Assembly (NCBI RefSeq): GCF_038005985.1
Contig: NZ_JBBOUI010000001.1
Coordinates: 1,942,001-2,006,000 of the forward strand
Reading direction: 5' to 3'
Origin: Solibacillus sp. FSL R7-0682
GTDB taxonomy: Bacteria > Bacillota > Bacilli > Bacillales_A > Planococcaceae
DNA: 64,000 bases
Below are positions 25,268 through 34,625 of the stretch, one piece after another. Every line of letters begins with the position of its first letter. Positions within the stretch are counted from its first letter, which is position 1. The notes below the pieces were generated by a model. That model saw only the letters and a program-made list of their open reading frames with translations. It had not been told where the DNA came from and did not search any database. The position numbers were made by a program, and so were the translations under genes.

Positions 25268-27211
25268 ATGTGGAAAAAATCTAAATGGCTATGTACCGCC
25301 ATTTTAGCGACTGCTACGTTTAGTTTCATGTTTGGAAATACGACTGAGGCAGAAAATGCATTAGATCCTGCACCGATTTTAACACCTGTACAATCAAATG
25401 GATATTCTGTTTTGTTTGATAATAGTCATGGGCAAACAGCAGGTCAATCGGATTGGGTAATTGATGGAGCCCTTTCAGATTTTGCAGATGCATTAGTGGA
25501 TGAAGGGTATACAGTGGAAGAGTTTCGTAGTGTAGAACCGCTCACGCTAAATGATTTACTAAATTATGATGTATTTGTTATACCAGAGGCACAAATTCCG
25601 TTTACTGCCTCTGAACAAGCAGCGATTTCGAGTTATGCTGAATTAGGTGGTGGCGTATTTTTTATCGCAGATCACTATAACGCAGATCGAAACTTAAACC
25701 GCTGGGATTCCAATGAAATTATGAATGGCTGGCGTCGAGGAGCGTACTTAAATCCAACATTAGGTATGTCGTTAGCAGAAGCAGCTGCATTAAATGGTGT
25801 AGTAAGTTCTCGCTGGCTAAGCGATGAGTTTGGTGTTGAGTTTAGATATAATTCAATTGATAACACAGTCGCAAATCAAATCGTAGCGCCAAGTCAATCA
25901 TTTGGAATTACTACGGGTATCTCACAAGTATCCATCCATGCGGGTTCAACAATTGCGATTACAAATCCATCTATTGCAAAAGGGATTGCTTATTTACCAA
26001 CGGGCTTAACATCCGCAGCAAATAAATGGTCGAATTCAGTTGACCAAGGGGTGTATGCAGGTGGTGGTATTGCTGAAGGTCCATTTGTCGCGATAGGAAA
26101 GAAAGAGCTTGGCAAGGCAGCTTTTATTGGTGATTCCTCACCAGTGGAAGATGCAACGCCAAAATATCGAAATGAAGAGACAGGTAGCGTGAAAAGAACA
26201 TATGATGGGTTTACAGCACATAATAATGGAGAGCTACTTGTTAATATTATAAATTGGTTAGCAACCGATGAAACGTATACAACCTTTAATGGCACAGCAA
26301 TTACATTGGATCAGGTAACACCAAGAATTTCAATTGAAGATCCGTTACTGTCTACTGAAATTTTAAATGAACCGTGGCGCCAACCAAATGCAGGTTATTT
26401 ATGGTATGATTCCTCAACATTTGCAAATGGTTCTTATGGTTCTACTGTAGACCCAACACCATCGGTAACATATTCAGCAGTAACGCCAGATGTTTTACCA
26501 GTTGATGGGTCGGCATTTAATGTGACAGTTACTGTTGAAGGACTCGCGCCTAATAGTACGATTCAGGGGCATAGAATTCAAATATATTTGACAGGCGGTA
26601 CAGCAATTTCGCAGGTTAGAAATGACAATGGTACATGGCCAACGGGGTATGGTTATTTTGATATTGGAACTTTAACTGCTAATAGCCAAGGAACTGCTCA
26701 AAAAACGATTACGATGCGATTAAATAGCAATGTAACTGCGACGGAAGGTACGTTACGTTTAAAAGATGCAGATGGTAATAATGTCATTACAAAGGCTGTT
26801 GTATTAGGAGAAGGAACAGGGAATGAAGGACCACCTGAAGATCCACAGCAAGAAATAGAAATAGGTAATTATAAACTAATTCTTCCGCAAGTATTACCTA
26901 CACATGGGGAAGAATTTAAAATAGGGGTTGAAATTAAAGCCTTAACAGCTGGCGCAACCATTTCTAATGCCCAGCTTCAGTTTTATTTAACTGGGGGTAC
27001 GAGTATTTCGCAAGTGAAAAATTCAAATGGCACATGGCCAACAAGTTATGGCTATGGCAATGTCGGAACATTAACAGCGAATGCTCAAGGCATTGCAGTG
27101 GGCGAAGTAACTGTACGAATAAATCCAACGGTGACTAGTACAACAGCTACGATTCGTTTACGATTAGGCTCTAGTAATAACGTATTAACAGCACCAATTT
27201 CATTACAATAA
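25268..27211 (+). CDS. secreted ThuA/GATase-like protein with two tandem beta domains
   Basis: 647 residues from ATG 25268, preceded by AAGGAGTGAAGG. The longer frame from 25205 overlaps phnE2 and has no site. A signal peptide spans ~1-28. Residues ~40-330 resemble a class-I glutamine-amidotransferase/ThuA fold: SVLFDNSHGQ, NYDVFVIPEAQIPF, GGGVFFIADHYNADRN. The C-terminal ~250 residues are two homologous ~110-residue beta domains (starting near 400 and 535), each with YLTGGT-IS-QV and NGTWPT-YGY. The tight link to the phn genes suggests an extracellular role in releasing phosphorus compounds. That is inference. Enzyme activity is unknown. Confidence 0.75.
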   Translation: MWKKSKWLCTAILATATFSFMFGNTTEAENALDPAPILTPVQSNGYSVLFDNSHGQTAGQSDWVIDGALSDFADALVDEGYTVEEFRSVEPLTLNDLLNYDVFVIPEAQIPFTASEQAAISSYAELGGGVFFIADHYNADRNLNRWDSNEIMNGWRRGAYLNPTLGMSLAEAAALNGVVSSRWLSDEFGVEFRYNSIDNTVANQIVAPSQSFGITTGISQVSIHAGSTIAITNPSIAKGIAYLPTGLTSAANKWSNSVDQGVYAGGGIAEGPFVAIGKKELGKAAFIGDSSPVEDATPKYRNEETGSVKRTYDGFTAHNNGELLVNIINWLATDETYTTFNGTAITLDQVTPRISIEDPLLSTEILNEPWRQPNAGYLWYDSSTFANGSYGSTVDPTPSVTYSAVTPDVLPVDGSAFNVTVTVEGLAPNSTIQGHRIQIYLTGGTAISQVRNDNGTWPTGYGYFDIGTLTANSQGTAQKTITMRLNSNVTATEGTLRLKDADGNNVITKAVVLGEGTGNEGPPEDPQQEIEIGNYKLILPQVLPTHGEEFKIGVEIKALTAGATISNAQLQFYLTGGTSISQVKNSNGTWPTSYGYGNVGTLTANAQGIAVGEVTVRINPTVTSTTATIRLRLGSSNNVLTAPISLQ

Positions 27212-27253
27212 ATAGGTAAATAAAAAGACTTTCTAAAAGTATAGAAGTTAATT

Positions 27254-27290
27254 AGGCATGAGACGTATTCAATACGTTTTATGCCTTTTA
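27254..27290 (+). terminator. terminator of the phn operon
   Basis: AGGCAT and ACGTATT on the left pair with AATACGT and ATGCCT on the right (27254-27286), with small internal bulges, then TTTT. Confidence 0.75.
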
Positions 27291-27458
27291 GTGTTGTTTT
27301 TTAAGAAAGTTTGGTCTTATCATCTAGTAACCTTGCATTTTACGTTTAAGAAATATGTAACTTTTAAATTTGGATTTGTGGGATTTGACAATAGGCCTAT
27401 GAAAATGGGCGCAATTCATCTTCTGTATTGCACCCAATTGTGGCAGATCCTTATTCAA

Positions 27459-27869
27459 CTATGAAAGTTTAGCAAAAGATACTAAGGAGCCTTTATCGCA
27501 AGAAATAAATCCATTTTTTTCATAAAAGTGACGAACATCTGGTGCTTCTTCTGTTAACAAAACTTTTTGTCTAACATCTTTATATTTATTAAGGACATGT
27601 TGCATAAGCAATGTTGCGATGCCTTGATTTTGATGTGTAGTCAAAACCAATATGTCTTGAATATATATGATTGTTAATCCATCACCTACTATCCGAATTA
27701 ATCCAAGTAGAGTATCCTCTTGCCAAACTGAAAAGACAGCTAATGATTGGCAGCAAGCTTGTTGTAGTAGATTTAAATCATTTGTATAGGCATACTACTC
27801 TACATCTTCATATAAATTCTTTAAGTGGCTTATAGGAATGTTTTTTTCGTCTCTTATTTCAAATTGCAT
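27459..27869 (-). pseudogene. GNAT acetyltransferase broken by one in-frame TAG
   Basis: A 137-codon frame on the minus strand that is open except for a TAG at codon 25 (27795-27797). Before it: MQFEIRDEKNIPISHLKNLY then EDVE. After it: YAYTNDLNLLQQACCQSLAV, then a full GNAT core with LVLTTHQNQGIATLLMQ (acetyl-CoA loop) and VRHFYEKNGF. The family usually has a Trp at the interrupted place (YE-x-V-x-W), so TGG to TAG is the likely mutation. ATG has GGAGGATAAATAT upstream. It is either a recent pseudogene or a sequencing error. Position and reading frame are certain. Confidence 0.8.
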
Positions 27870-28165
27870 ATTTATCCTCCCAAAATAGTATTTTATTATT
27901 TCGAGAAAACTCTTCTTAATTTATCCATACGTTTTGACCACCTTTTCTCTGGATATACTCATCATATTTCGATTAGCAATGATTGTCAAATATTCCTAAA
28001 TCAATAAAACAATAGTTAAATCAAACATTATTTTAAATAATCAAATTTTATTTCAAATAATTATATCGTATTTAAAAAAACTCATATTATCAATTCTAGA
28101 AGGGAAGTTACTACTTTTTACCGAAATACAACAATAAGATAATAATTTGAAAGTTGGAAGCAAGT

Positions 28166-29047
28166 ATGGATTTTTCATTGTTTTTTGAACACCCTATTAA
28201 AGAAATTATCGAGCTAAGTCCTGGTTATGATGACCATTCGAGTGATGTTTGGTTAGTCAAGACGGGTGATGAAGAAGTAGTTATTCGCTCTTCTCGAATG
28301 GTGGAAGAACCGAGTAATGACTTTTGGTGGGGTTGTAAACGAATTTTTGGTATAGATCCGAGGAATGTATTTGAACTAGTACACGTTAATAATACATTAA
28401 GTGAGATAACGTCAATCCCAATTCCTAAAGTATTAAACAAAAGGAACCTTTTTTCAAAAGAATATATAGTTGTTGAAAAATTGAATGGCGTAGTAGTCCA
28501 TTCATTTATCGACCAACCGTCCTCTGTATTGCAAAGCTTAGGTGAAGGTTTAGCAAAGATTCATTCCTATAAAGAAAATTATATCGGCAATCCCTCTGGC
28601 AGTGTAAAAGTTAACTTAGACCATTTCCATCAATACTTAATCATTGCAATAAGAGAAATCATTTCTAAATTTTATGCTGAACACGATCAAATAAAAGAAA
28701 AGTACATAGAAGTCGTCAACATATTGAATAATTTACCTCCTCCTAAAAATTCTACATTTGTTTTGGTTGATATTGATCCAACGCAATTTTTAGCAAATAG
28801 TAAAGAAGTTACAGGATTAGTTGATACAGAGGCATATGTAATCGGGCCAAGAGAGTTGGATTTTATAGGCCTTGAATATATTTTAGATGAAAAAGCTGCA
28901 CGAGATTTTAAAATTGGGTATGAAAAAATAATGGATATCCCAAATCTTACAGAGTGTAGATTGCCATATCGCTATTTATATCGATTATTATCTGTACAAG
29001 GTAGTGTCGATATAAACAATTGGTTAAACCATAAGATTTTATTTTAA
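28166..29047 (+). CDS. APH-family (aminoglycoside phosphotransferase-like) kinase
   Basis: 293 residues from ATG 28166; TTG 28154 is an alternative. The protein-kinase-like fold is visible: VWLVKTGDEEVVIRSSR for the N-lobe with the ATP-binding Lys/Arg strand, YIVVEKLNG as hinge, and FVLVDIDPTQFLANSKEVTG for the catalytic loop. The loop normally reads HGDLHPGN. The catalytic Asp is kept but His is lost and the metal-binding Asn is Gln. The DFG-like Asp is in GLVDTEAY. Activity may be reduced or directed at another small molecule. There is no resistance-gene context. Confidence 0.75.
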   Translation: MDFSLFFEHPIKEIIELSPGYDDHSSDVWLVKTGDEEVVIRSSRMVEEPSNDFWWGCKRIFGIDPRNVFELVHVNNTLSEITSIPIPKVLNKRNLFSKEYIVVEKLNGVVVHSFIDQPSSVLQSLGEGLAKIHSYKENYIGNPSGSVKVNLDHFHQYLIIAIREIISKFYAEHDQIKEKYIEVVNILNNLPPPKNSTFVLVDIDPTQFLANSKEVTGLVDTEAYVIGPRELDFIGLEYILDEKAARDFKIGYEKIMDIPNLTECRLPYRYLYRLLSVQGSVDINNWLNHKILF

Positions 29048-29140
29048 ATTTTTAGTTCCGTTAAGTTAAGTAGGAGTCTCTGAGAAATGGAATATTATTT
29101 TTGTTTACTGGAACTTAGAGAGTATTTAACGAAATATTTT

Positions 29141-29176
29141 CACCATCCTAAGTAGAAGCTTAAGCATAGGATGGTG
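29141..29176 (+). promoter_or_regulatory. hairpin covering the start region of the next gene
   Basis: CACCATCCTA (29141-29150) pairs perfectly with TAGGATGGTG (29167-29176). The right arm contains the ATG at 29171 and the GGTGG that would serve the alternative TTG at 29183. In RNA this would hide the ribosome binding region. Confidence 0.5.
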
Positions 29177-30637
29177 GTAACTTTGAGGTTTATTAAAGAA
29201 ACTGCTTGTTTATTAGTCATTTTATTAGTTTTTATAAATTTAGTTAGTCATGTAGGAGCCGATTCTGATGGAGAGATAACACTAAAAGAAGCAGTTGACA
29301 TTGGATTGCAGCGAGCAAAAGAATGGAATGAAAACGCAATACTAACAAGTGTCAACAGTGTGGACGAAACGATGGGTGGCTCTAGAGGGGAAACAGGGAA
29401 ACGCTTTAAATGGTTTCTGATTTTTATAGTTCCAAGTACAGATGATTATGCTCTAATTGGCATCTCAGAAAAGAAAATTACCGTGTTTAGAACGAGTAAG
29501 CAGACTCCGGATTCACCCATACCTTACGATGAAATCAAATTGGATAGCTCGGATGTTCTCAAACTAGCCAAGGACAAATACGGATTAAAACAAGGTGAAG
29601 ATTGGGCAACAGGATTTCATTTTACACTTGCGAGTATTAATGGTAAACCCATTATAGATGTCGTAGGGAATGATCGGGATAAACGCTTTGCTCGAATTTC
29701 ATTTAATGCCCAAACCGGAGAGGTGGTCAGTGCGGTTCATAAATTACCGTACGGTGGAGGATTGATAGCAAGACATAAAGGCAGCGACACTGTAACAAAA
29801 AAAGGAATGGCAATTACAGGAGTTGTTGCTGGAAAGAAGAATTTAGTCGTTTGGGGAGATAAAAAGCCAACCCAATTTAGTACAACTAAACAACCTTTTA
29901 TAGAGTGGAGCCATAACAATGGAGCTACATGGATAAAACTACAAACGAATGATTATGTAACACACGCATGGTTTAATAAAAAGGATCAGTTATATGCAGC
30001 ACTGGAAAAAGAATTATGGTCAAATATTACTTCAAAAAGCAAAGGCATGAAAATTCTTTCATTAGATCACAGAATTGAGAACATCGATTATTCAATAAAT
30101 AACCATATCGTTGTACTATCAAATGGACAGGTTTACCTAACAATGAATCAAGGTGGGAGTTGGGAACAGGCGGTTGTTCCTAAACCATTTTATGTGATTC
30201 AAATATCGAATCGAGGTGATGTACTAGGGCTAACAGAAGAAAAGGAAATTTTTCAAAAGACAAATGATGGTTGGCAACAACTAACTATGCCGAATAGCGA
30301 TGACGAACCGTATGATATGAAAGTGATTAAAAATAATCTATTCATTACAACAAAAAGTGGCGTTTGGACAAGAAATCTACAAAAAGAAAATTGGAAAAAG
30401 ATTAAAATCGATGAGTCAATCGGGAAATTTATTAAAAAAGGAGAGAAATTATTCGGATATACAGATAGTGGTGAAGCTATTTTTTCCATCGGTATAAAAG
30501 ATAAAAGTAAATCGGAAAAAGTATTTGATGTGAAAGATGCCATCATTTTTGATATGGATCTCATGGGAGATACTTTATGGTTGGCAACGATACCAAATTA
30601 TTCGTGGGAAGAAATGCCGATACCGGAGAGAAAATAA
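29171..30637 (+). CDS. secreted protein with PepSY-like and propeller-like domains
   Basis: 488 residues (484 if TTG 29183 is the start). An N-terminal signal peptide (hydrophobic LLVILLVFINLVS) suggests export. Residues ~35-195 resemble a PepSY/YPEB-type beta-alpha domain (LDSSDVLKLAKDKYGLKQGE, RFARISFNAQTGEVVSAVHK). Residues ~210-480 have repeated beta blocks with BNR-like IEWSHNNGATWIKL and TMNQGGSWEQAV, typical of sialidase-type propellers but without catalytic residues. The function is unknown. A hairpin covers the start codon. Confidence 0.7.
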   Translation: MVVTLRFIKETACLLVILLVFINLVSHVGADSDGEITLKEAVDIGLQRAKEWNENAILTSVNSVDETMGGSRGETGKRFKWFLIFIVPSTDDYALIGISEKKITVFRTSKQTPDSPIPYDEIKLDSSDVLKLAKDKYGLKQGEDWATGFHFTLASINGKPIIDVVGNDRDKRFARISFNAQTGEVVSAVHKLPYGGGLIARHKGSDTVTKKGMAITGVVAGKKNLVVWGDKKPTQFSTTKQPFIEWSHNNGATWIKLQTNDYVTHAWFNKKDQLYAALEKELWSNITSKSKGMKILSLDHRIENIDYSINNHIVVLSNGQVYLTMNQGGSWEQAVVPKPFYVIQISNRGDVLGLTEEKEIFQKTNDGWQQLTMPNSDDEPYDMKVIKNNLFITTKSGVWTRNLQKENWKKIKIDESIGKFIKKGEKLFGYTDSGEAIFSIGIKDKSKSEKVFDVKDAIIFDMDLMGDTLWLATIPNYSWEEMPIPERK

Positions 30638-30709
30638 AAATTTAACATGTGATTGTTCAAAATAGAGCAATCACTTCTTTTGCTTTTTTATAAAAGAGGA
30701 GGAGTAAAC

Positions 30710-31588
30710 TTGGAAGAATATTTTTGGGATACCCAACTAGAATATCTTAAAAGAACGAGAGATTTATATTATAACGATGACTATCTAGGATTTTTAGTAA
30801 AAACTGTTTGGAAAATAACAAAACCAGTACATATTATTGATTTCGGTTGTGGATTTGGATATTTAGGGATTAAATTATTACCCCTTTTACCGAAAGGTTC
30901 TAAATATACTGGGATAGATAAAGGACAACAACTAATTATTAAGGCGAAAGAGTATTTTCGTAATCTTCCGTATGAAACGGAATTCTTTGTTGCAGATACG
31001 AATGAAATTGAATTAGAAAGTAAATACGACATTGCTGTTTGCCATGCATTTTTATTACACATTTTCGAACCAAAAAGAATGCTTCAACGAATGGTGAATT
31101 CTGTTACAAACGATGGCAAAATAATTTGTTTTGAACCACACTGGATTTCAAGTATGGCGTCCTACGAACTCGATGGATACAAACAATCACAAATTGTTCC
31201 ACTTAGTATTCTTCAAAAATTATATGAAAAGAGTTCAAATAAAACTGGAATTGACGGAAATATGGGGACAAAGGTTCCTAAATATTTATCTGAATTGGGC
31301 GTTAAAAACATTGAATGCAGAGTCAGTGATAAAGTCAACTTCCTCCATACCGTTTTGAACCAATCAGAAAAGCAAAAATTATTCTCTTCATTAAAGGAAG
31401 AAGGAGTAGGTGGAGAACCAATAAAGAAAGATCAATTTATAGAAAATTTGATAAAACGTGGGCTTTCACTACAAGAATCAAAGGATCAATTTGAGGCTGA
31501 ACTTCTGTTTTCGAATGTATTTAATATAGAGTCTTCTTTATTATACACCCCAAGCATGAAAATAACTTTTGGAGAAATTAATAGGTGA
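30710..31588 (+). CDS. class I SAM-dependent methyltransferase, 292 aa
   Basis: TTG 30710 is chosen because GAGGAGGAG lies just upstream. The 57 bases of longer open frame have no site. Motif I IIDFGCGFGYLG is near residue 40, with the motif II acidic TGIDKGQQL, YDIAVCHAFLLHIFEP as motif post-II, and an extended C-terminal lid of ~130 residues. It is cytoplasmic. The substrate is unknown. It follows the secreted propeller gene after 72 bases, and the BAAT gene begins 66 bases downstream, so a loose operon is possible. Confidence 0.85.
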   Translation: MEEYFWDTQLEYLKRTRDLYYNDDYLGFLVKTVWKITKPVHIIDFGCGFGYLGIKLLPLLPKGSKYTGIDKGQQLIIKAKEYFRNLPYETEFFVADTNEIELESKYDIAVCHAFLLHIFEPKRMLQRMVNSVTNDGKIICFEPHWISSMASYELDGYKQSQIVPLSILQKLYEKSSNKTGIDGNMGTKVPKYLSELGVKNIECRVSDKVNFLHTVLNQSEKQKLFSSLKEEGVGGEPIKKDQFIENLIKRGLSLQESKDQFEAELLFSNVFNIESSLLYTPSMKITFGEINR

Positions 31589-31654
31589 AAATATATTTCC
31601 GAATAGATTCCGACTTACTAGAATTATAGACATTTATTTATGGAGGGCAAATCA

Positions 31655-32920
31655 ATGAAACCATCTTTCCATGTTAACCAGAGCAGTTCCTTAATAGATT
31701 CATCACTAGAACTCCGTGTTAATAATCTCTGTCCATGTGAAGTTGTAACAATTAAAGCCGAAATGTGGGACAATCTTGGAACGAAATGGGCATCGTTTGC
31801 GGAATTAATGTCTGACAGTGAAGGGCAAATTAATTTAGCAACAGCGCAACCTGAATCAGGAACTTATGTTCATGCTGATGTAACAGGACTTTTTTGGTCG
31901 ATGTCACCTATATCGAATGATCAGCCAAAGAAAAGGACGCCCTTAAAACCAGTAGAAACAATACTTACCTTAATGAGAGAGCAAGAAGTTTTGACAGTCA
32001 CTTCCATCATTCGTGAGGTAGTATCTCCAAAAGTAAAACGATTATCTATACGTGAACAAGGATTGGTTGGAACATTCTTTTATCATTCTAATAGCGAACC
32101 CTTGCCGACGATTATTGTATTAGGAGGATCTGAAGGAGGATTGCGAGAGAGCAATGCAGCCTTGTTGGCCTCACATGGATGTAATACATTAGCTTTGGCG
32201 TATTTTGGAATTGAAGACTTACCGAAAGAGCTAGTAAATATTCCATTGGACTATATTGAAAAAGCAATCAATTGGCTGAACGATAATCCACTTATAGATA
32301 GTACAAAACTAGGCATATTCGGAACTTCTAAAGGTGGTGAATTAGCTTTATTAAGTGCCTCCGTATTCCCAATTATTAAGGCAGTAGTAGGATATGTACC
32401 TAGTGGCGTTGTTTTCCCAGGAATCGGGCAATCAGCACTTGGTTTATCTTCATGGCAATTTAAGGGGGAATCGTTCCCGTTTGCTTGTGGTGATGTACCA
32501 AAAGACGTGACTAGTAAATTAAATAAGGCGAGACAAACAGGTGAACCAATTACTTGGCGGGAAACCTATCTATATTGGGCAGAAGGGGAGAAACAGGCAG
32601 AGATTGCAGTCGAAAATATTCAAGGTTCTGTTCTTTTAATTTCAGGGGGGGATGACCAGTTATGGCCAGCTGATTGGTTGTCTGAAAAAGTAATAACTCG
32701 GTTGAGCAAACATAACCATCCATATTACTATGAACATATCAATTTTACCAATGCTGGCCACGCTTTTGTAACTCCTGGATTCCCAACCACACAATCTGTC
32801 GTATCTCCTTTTGGAAACGGTATGAAATTGTTACTTGGTGGAAATCCAAAAGATAACGCACACGCACAATTTGAAGCGTGGCAAAGGGTAAAAGAATTCT
32901 TTAGAAAATACTTAGCCTAG
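31655..32920 (+). CDS. acyl-CoA thioesterase/BAAT-family hydrolase
   Basis: 421 residues from ATG 31655, preceded by GGAGGGC (an upstream ATG at 31640 includes this site). The N-terminal ~120 residues form the beta-sandwich typical of acyl-CoA thioester hydrolase/bile-acid acyltransferase proteins (VTIKAEMWDNLGTKWASFAE). The C-terminal alpha/beta-hydrolase has oxyanion GGSEGG, nucleophile GTSKGGELAL (Ser), Asp in ISGGDDQLWPA and His in NAGHAFVTPG. BAAT uses Cys as nucleophile; this protein has Ser, like bacterial members. It probably hydrolyses acyl-CoA or acyl esters. Confidence 0.85.
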   Translation: MKPSFHVNQSSSLIDSSLELRVNNLCPCEVVTIKAEMWDNLGTKWASFAELMSDSEGQINLATAQPESGTYVHADVTGLFWSMSPISNDQPKKRTPLKPVETILTLMREQEVLTVTSIIREVVSPKVKRLSIREQGLVGTFFYHSNSEPLPTIIVLGGSEGGLRESNAALLASHGCNTLALAYFGIEDLPKELVNIPLDYIEKAINWLNDNPLIDSTKLGIFGTSKGGELALLSASVFPIIKAVVGYVPSGVVFPGIGQSALGLSSWQFKGESFPFACGDVPKDVTSKLNKARQTGEPITWRETYLYWAEGEKQAEIAVENIQGSVLLISGGDDQLWPADWLSEKVITRLSKHNHPYYYEHINFTNAGHAFVTPGFPTTQSVVSPFGNGMKLLLGGNPKDNAHAQFEAWQRVKEFFRKYLA

Positions 32921-32926
32921 ATTCAT

Positions 32927-33850
32927 TTATTTAAGTTCAACATTCGGTAAATCATTTATTTCTTTATACTTTGAAAGAGCTTCCTTTTTTTTTTTTACAT
33001 TTAAAATATAGGAATTCCAGCTTTTTTTATTGTCTAAATTTAATAATTTCGCAAACTCATATGCAAAGAAATCGGTTGTATCCACCTCAAATTCCACCGT
33101 TTTTATACCTAAAGCTGCTAATTCAGTTAGCTGCTTTTTTAATAATGCATGCAAATTATAGTCATTTCTTTTTCCAATCCAGCCGATTTCATAATGGTGT
33201 TTTTCAGTTTGATGTAGAAAAATATAAGCACAAACGATGTTATTTTCAACGATAACTGAGCTCAAGTTTAAATCTGGGGCATCGCTGAGTAGCATATCTC
33301 GCCACGCTTCCCACGAAACGTTCTTAGCTTCATTACGCAAATGTGTTTGCTCGTAATTATGCTTTAATAAAGCAAATAAGTCCTTCTCTAAAAGCGGATT
33401 TAATAAAAGTTGCTTAAGTGAGTAAGTATGCTTTTCTTCTTGTATCCCTTGTAGATTTTGTTGTAAAAATTCAATCGTATAAGATTCCATATAGGTTTTA
33501 CGAAAAAGCTTGAAGTTAAATTCCGTTATTAAGTCAATTTTATTTTCTTCATCTTCCCAGCATGAAAAGATGATTTTGTTTTGAGGTGCGCTTTTTTCAA
33601 TTAATTTTTCGATTAATTGTGGAATGGGTTTAGAGGAAATGAAGTGAACATATTTAGCAGTTGGATGATTTGGGTTTGCCCAACTAATTCCAATGCCTTC
33701 AATAGTTTGATCAGACAATGCAATAAATAGTTCTTTATAGTTTTTAGAAGTGATGCGCCAGTTCAATTTATCTAGCGCGGCTTCTAAATTAGTGTTTAAT
33801 AAATAATGATCGAAATGATCGACTTGAACAATTGTAAAAGGAGTAGTCAT
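32927..33850 (-). CDS. GNAT-like protein, 307 aa
   Basis: Two GNAT-like halves of ~150 residues. The C-terminal half shows SSVIVENNIVCAYIFL followed by YEIGWIGKRNDYNLHALLKK, where the usual acetyl-CoA loop Q/R-x-x-G-x-G/A is degenerate (GKRNDYN), so binding may be weak or altered. The C-terminus is Lys-rich. It is convergent with the BAAT gene, only six bases apart. The ribosome binding site is weak. Family assignment is moderate and the substrate is unknown. Confidence 0.6.
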   Translation of the reverse strand: MTTPFTIVQVDHFDHYLLNTNLEAALDKLNWRITSKNYKELFIALSDQTIEGIGISWANPNHPTAKYVHFISSKPIPQLIEKLIEKSAPQNKIIFSCWEDEENKIDLITEFNFKLFRKTYMESYTIEFLQQNLQGIQEEKHTYSLKQLLLNPLLEKDLFALLKHNYEQTHLRNEAKNVSWEAWRDMLLSDAPDLNLSSVIVENNIVCAYIFLHQTEKHHYEIGWIGKRNDYNLHALLKKQLTELAALGIKTVEFEVDTTDFFAYEFAKLLNLDNKKSWNSYILNVKKKKEALSKYKEINDLPNVELK

Positions 33851-33963
33851 AGTAATCTCTTTTCTAATGATTATTTTTATGTTGCAGTATTTTCATAGTA
33901 AAATATATGTTTAAAACATATTATTTTAAATTGTATAGACCTATTGAGATTTGTATAGCTCGT

Positions 33964-33986
33964 CAGGAGAAAAATTTGTTCTCCTG
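33964..33986. other. perfect hairpin upstream of the 93-aa gene
   Basis: CAGGAGAA (33964-33971) pairs with TTCTCCTG (33979-33986) over a 7-nt loop. There is no T run on either strand. It sits between divergent genes and could be an operator or leader hairpin. Confidence 0.4.
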
Positions 33987-34098
33987 CTTCAACTAACAGG
34001 CATTTTGTTGAGAATTCCCTAAAGGAATCAGATCAGGCAAATAAATAATCTGTTTGTGTTAATATAATAAGAAGAAATCTTTGTTTTAGGAGGATTAT

Positions 34099-34380
34099 AT
34101 GAGCTTGATAGCGCAACATCCTTATATAAAAGTAGAAAGAAAAGTGACAAGTATTGAACAGTTTGAAATTGAGCATAACCGAATCATTTACTTATACAAA
34201 GATAAGGTTGTTACACAGAATAGAGAGTTTCCGATTAAGTATGTAACGGATTTTTCTTATCGAGAAATTGCAAATCAAGGTGGTATTCTCTATTTACATA
34301 CGCTACAAGGTGTATTTACGTATATAGTGAAAACTTCACCAGAAGCTTTTATTACAGCATATAGAGCTTATTTCAAGTAA
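34099..34380 (+). CDS. hypothetical 93-aa PH-like protein
   Basis: ATG after TTAGGAGGA. An all-beta small protein with one C-terminal helix (SPEAFITAYRAYFK) and strands including RIIYLYKDKVVTQNREFPIK and GILYLHTLQGVFTYIVK. This matches the shape of small bacterial PH-like domains (YokE/bPH type). There is no membrane segment. It is monocistronic. The function is unknown. Confidence 0.65.
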   Translation: MSLIAQHPYIKVERKVTSIEQFEIEHNRIIYLYKDKVVTQNREFPIKYVTDFSYREIANQGGILYLHTLQGVFTYIVKTSPEAFITAYRAYFK

Positions 34381-34625
34381 AGTGCATTAAGAAAAGCACA
34401 GATGGCACAAAAGAATTTACCGTTTGTAATGTGCCCAAACAAAAGTTGAGGAAAACGAAATAACCCATGAAATACTGTGAAAACAACATTTTTAGGGTTT
34501 TTTAAGGATAGTGTTTTCAACTTATTATGCAATGCTATATAAAAATACTATGTTAGGACTTTTCAAGATTTTACTGAGTGTGTTATCTGGGAGTTAAACT
34601 ATTTGTTATAAATTGCATAATCGGA

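Noticed and set aside
27258-27464. 68-codon plus-strand frame after the phn operon
   Set aside because: It begins inside the operon terminator, has no ribosome binding site and its composition (Cys/Phe/Leu-rich) is not protein-like.
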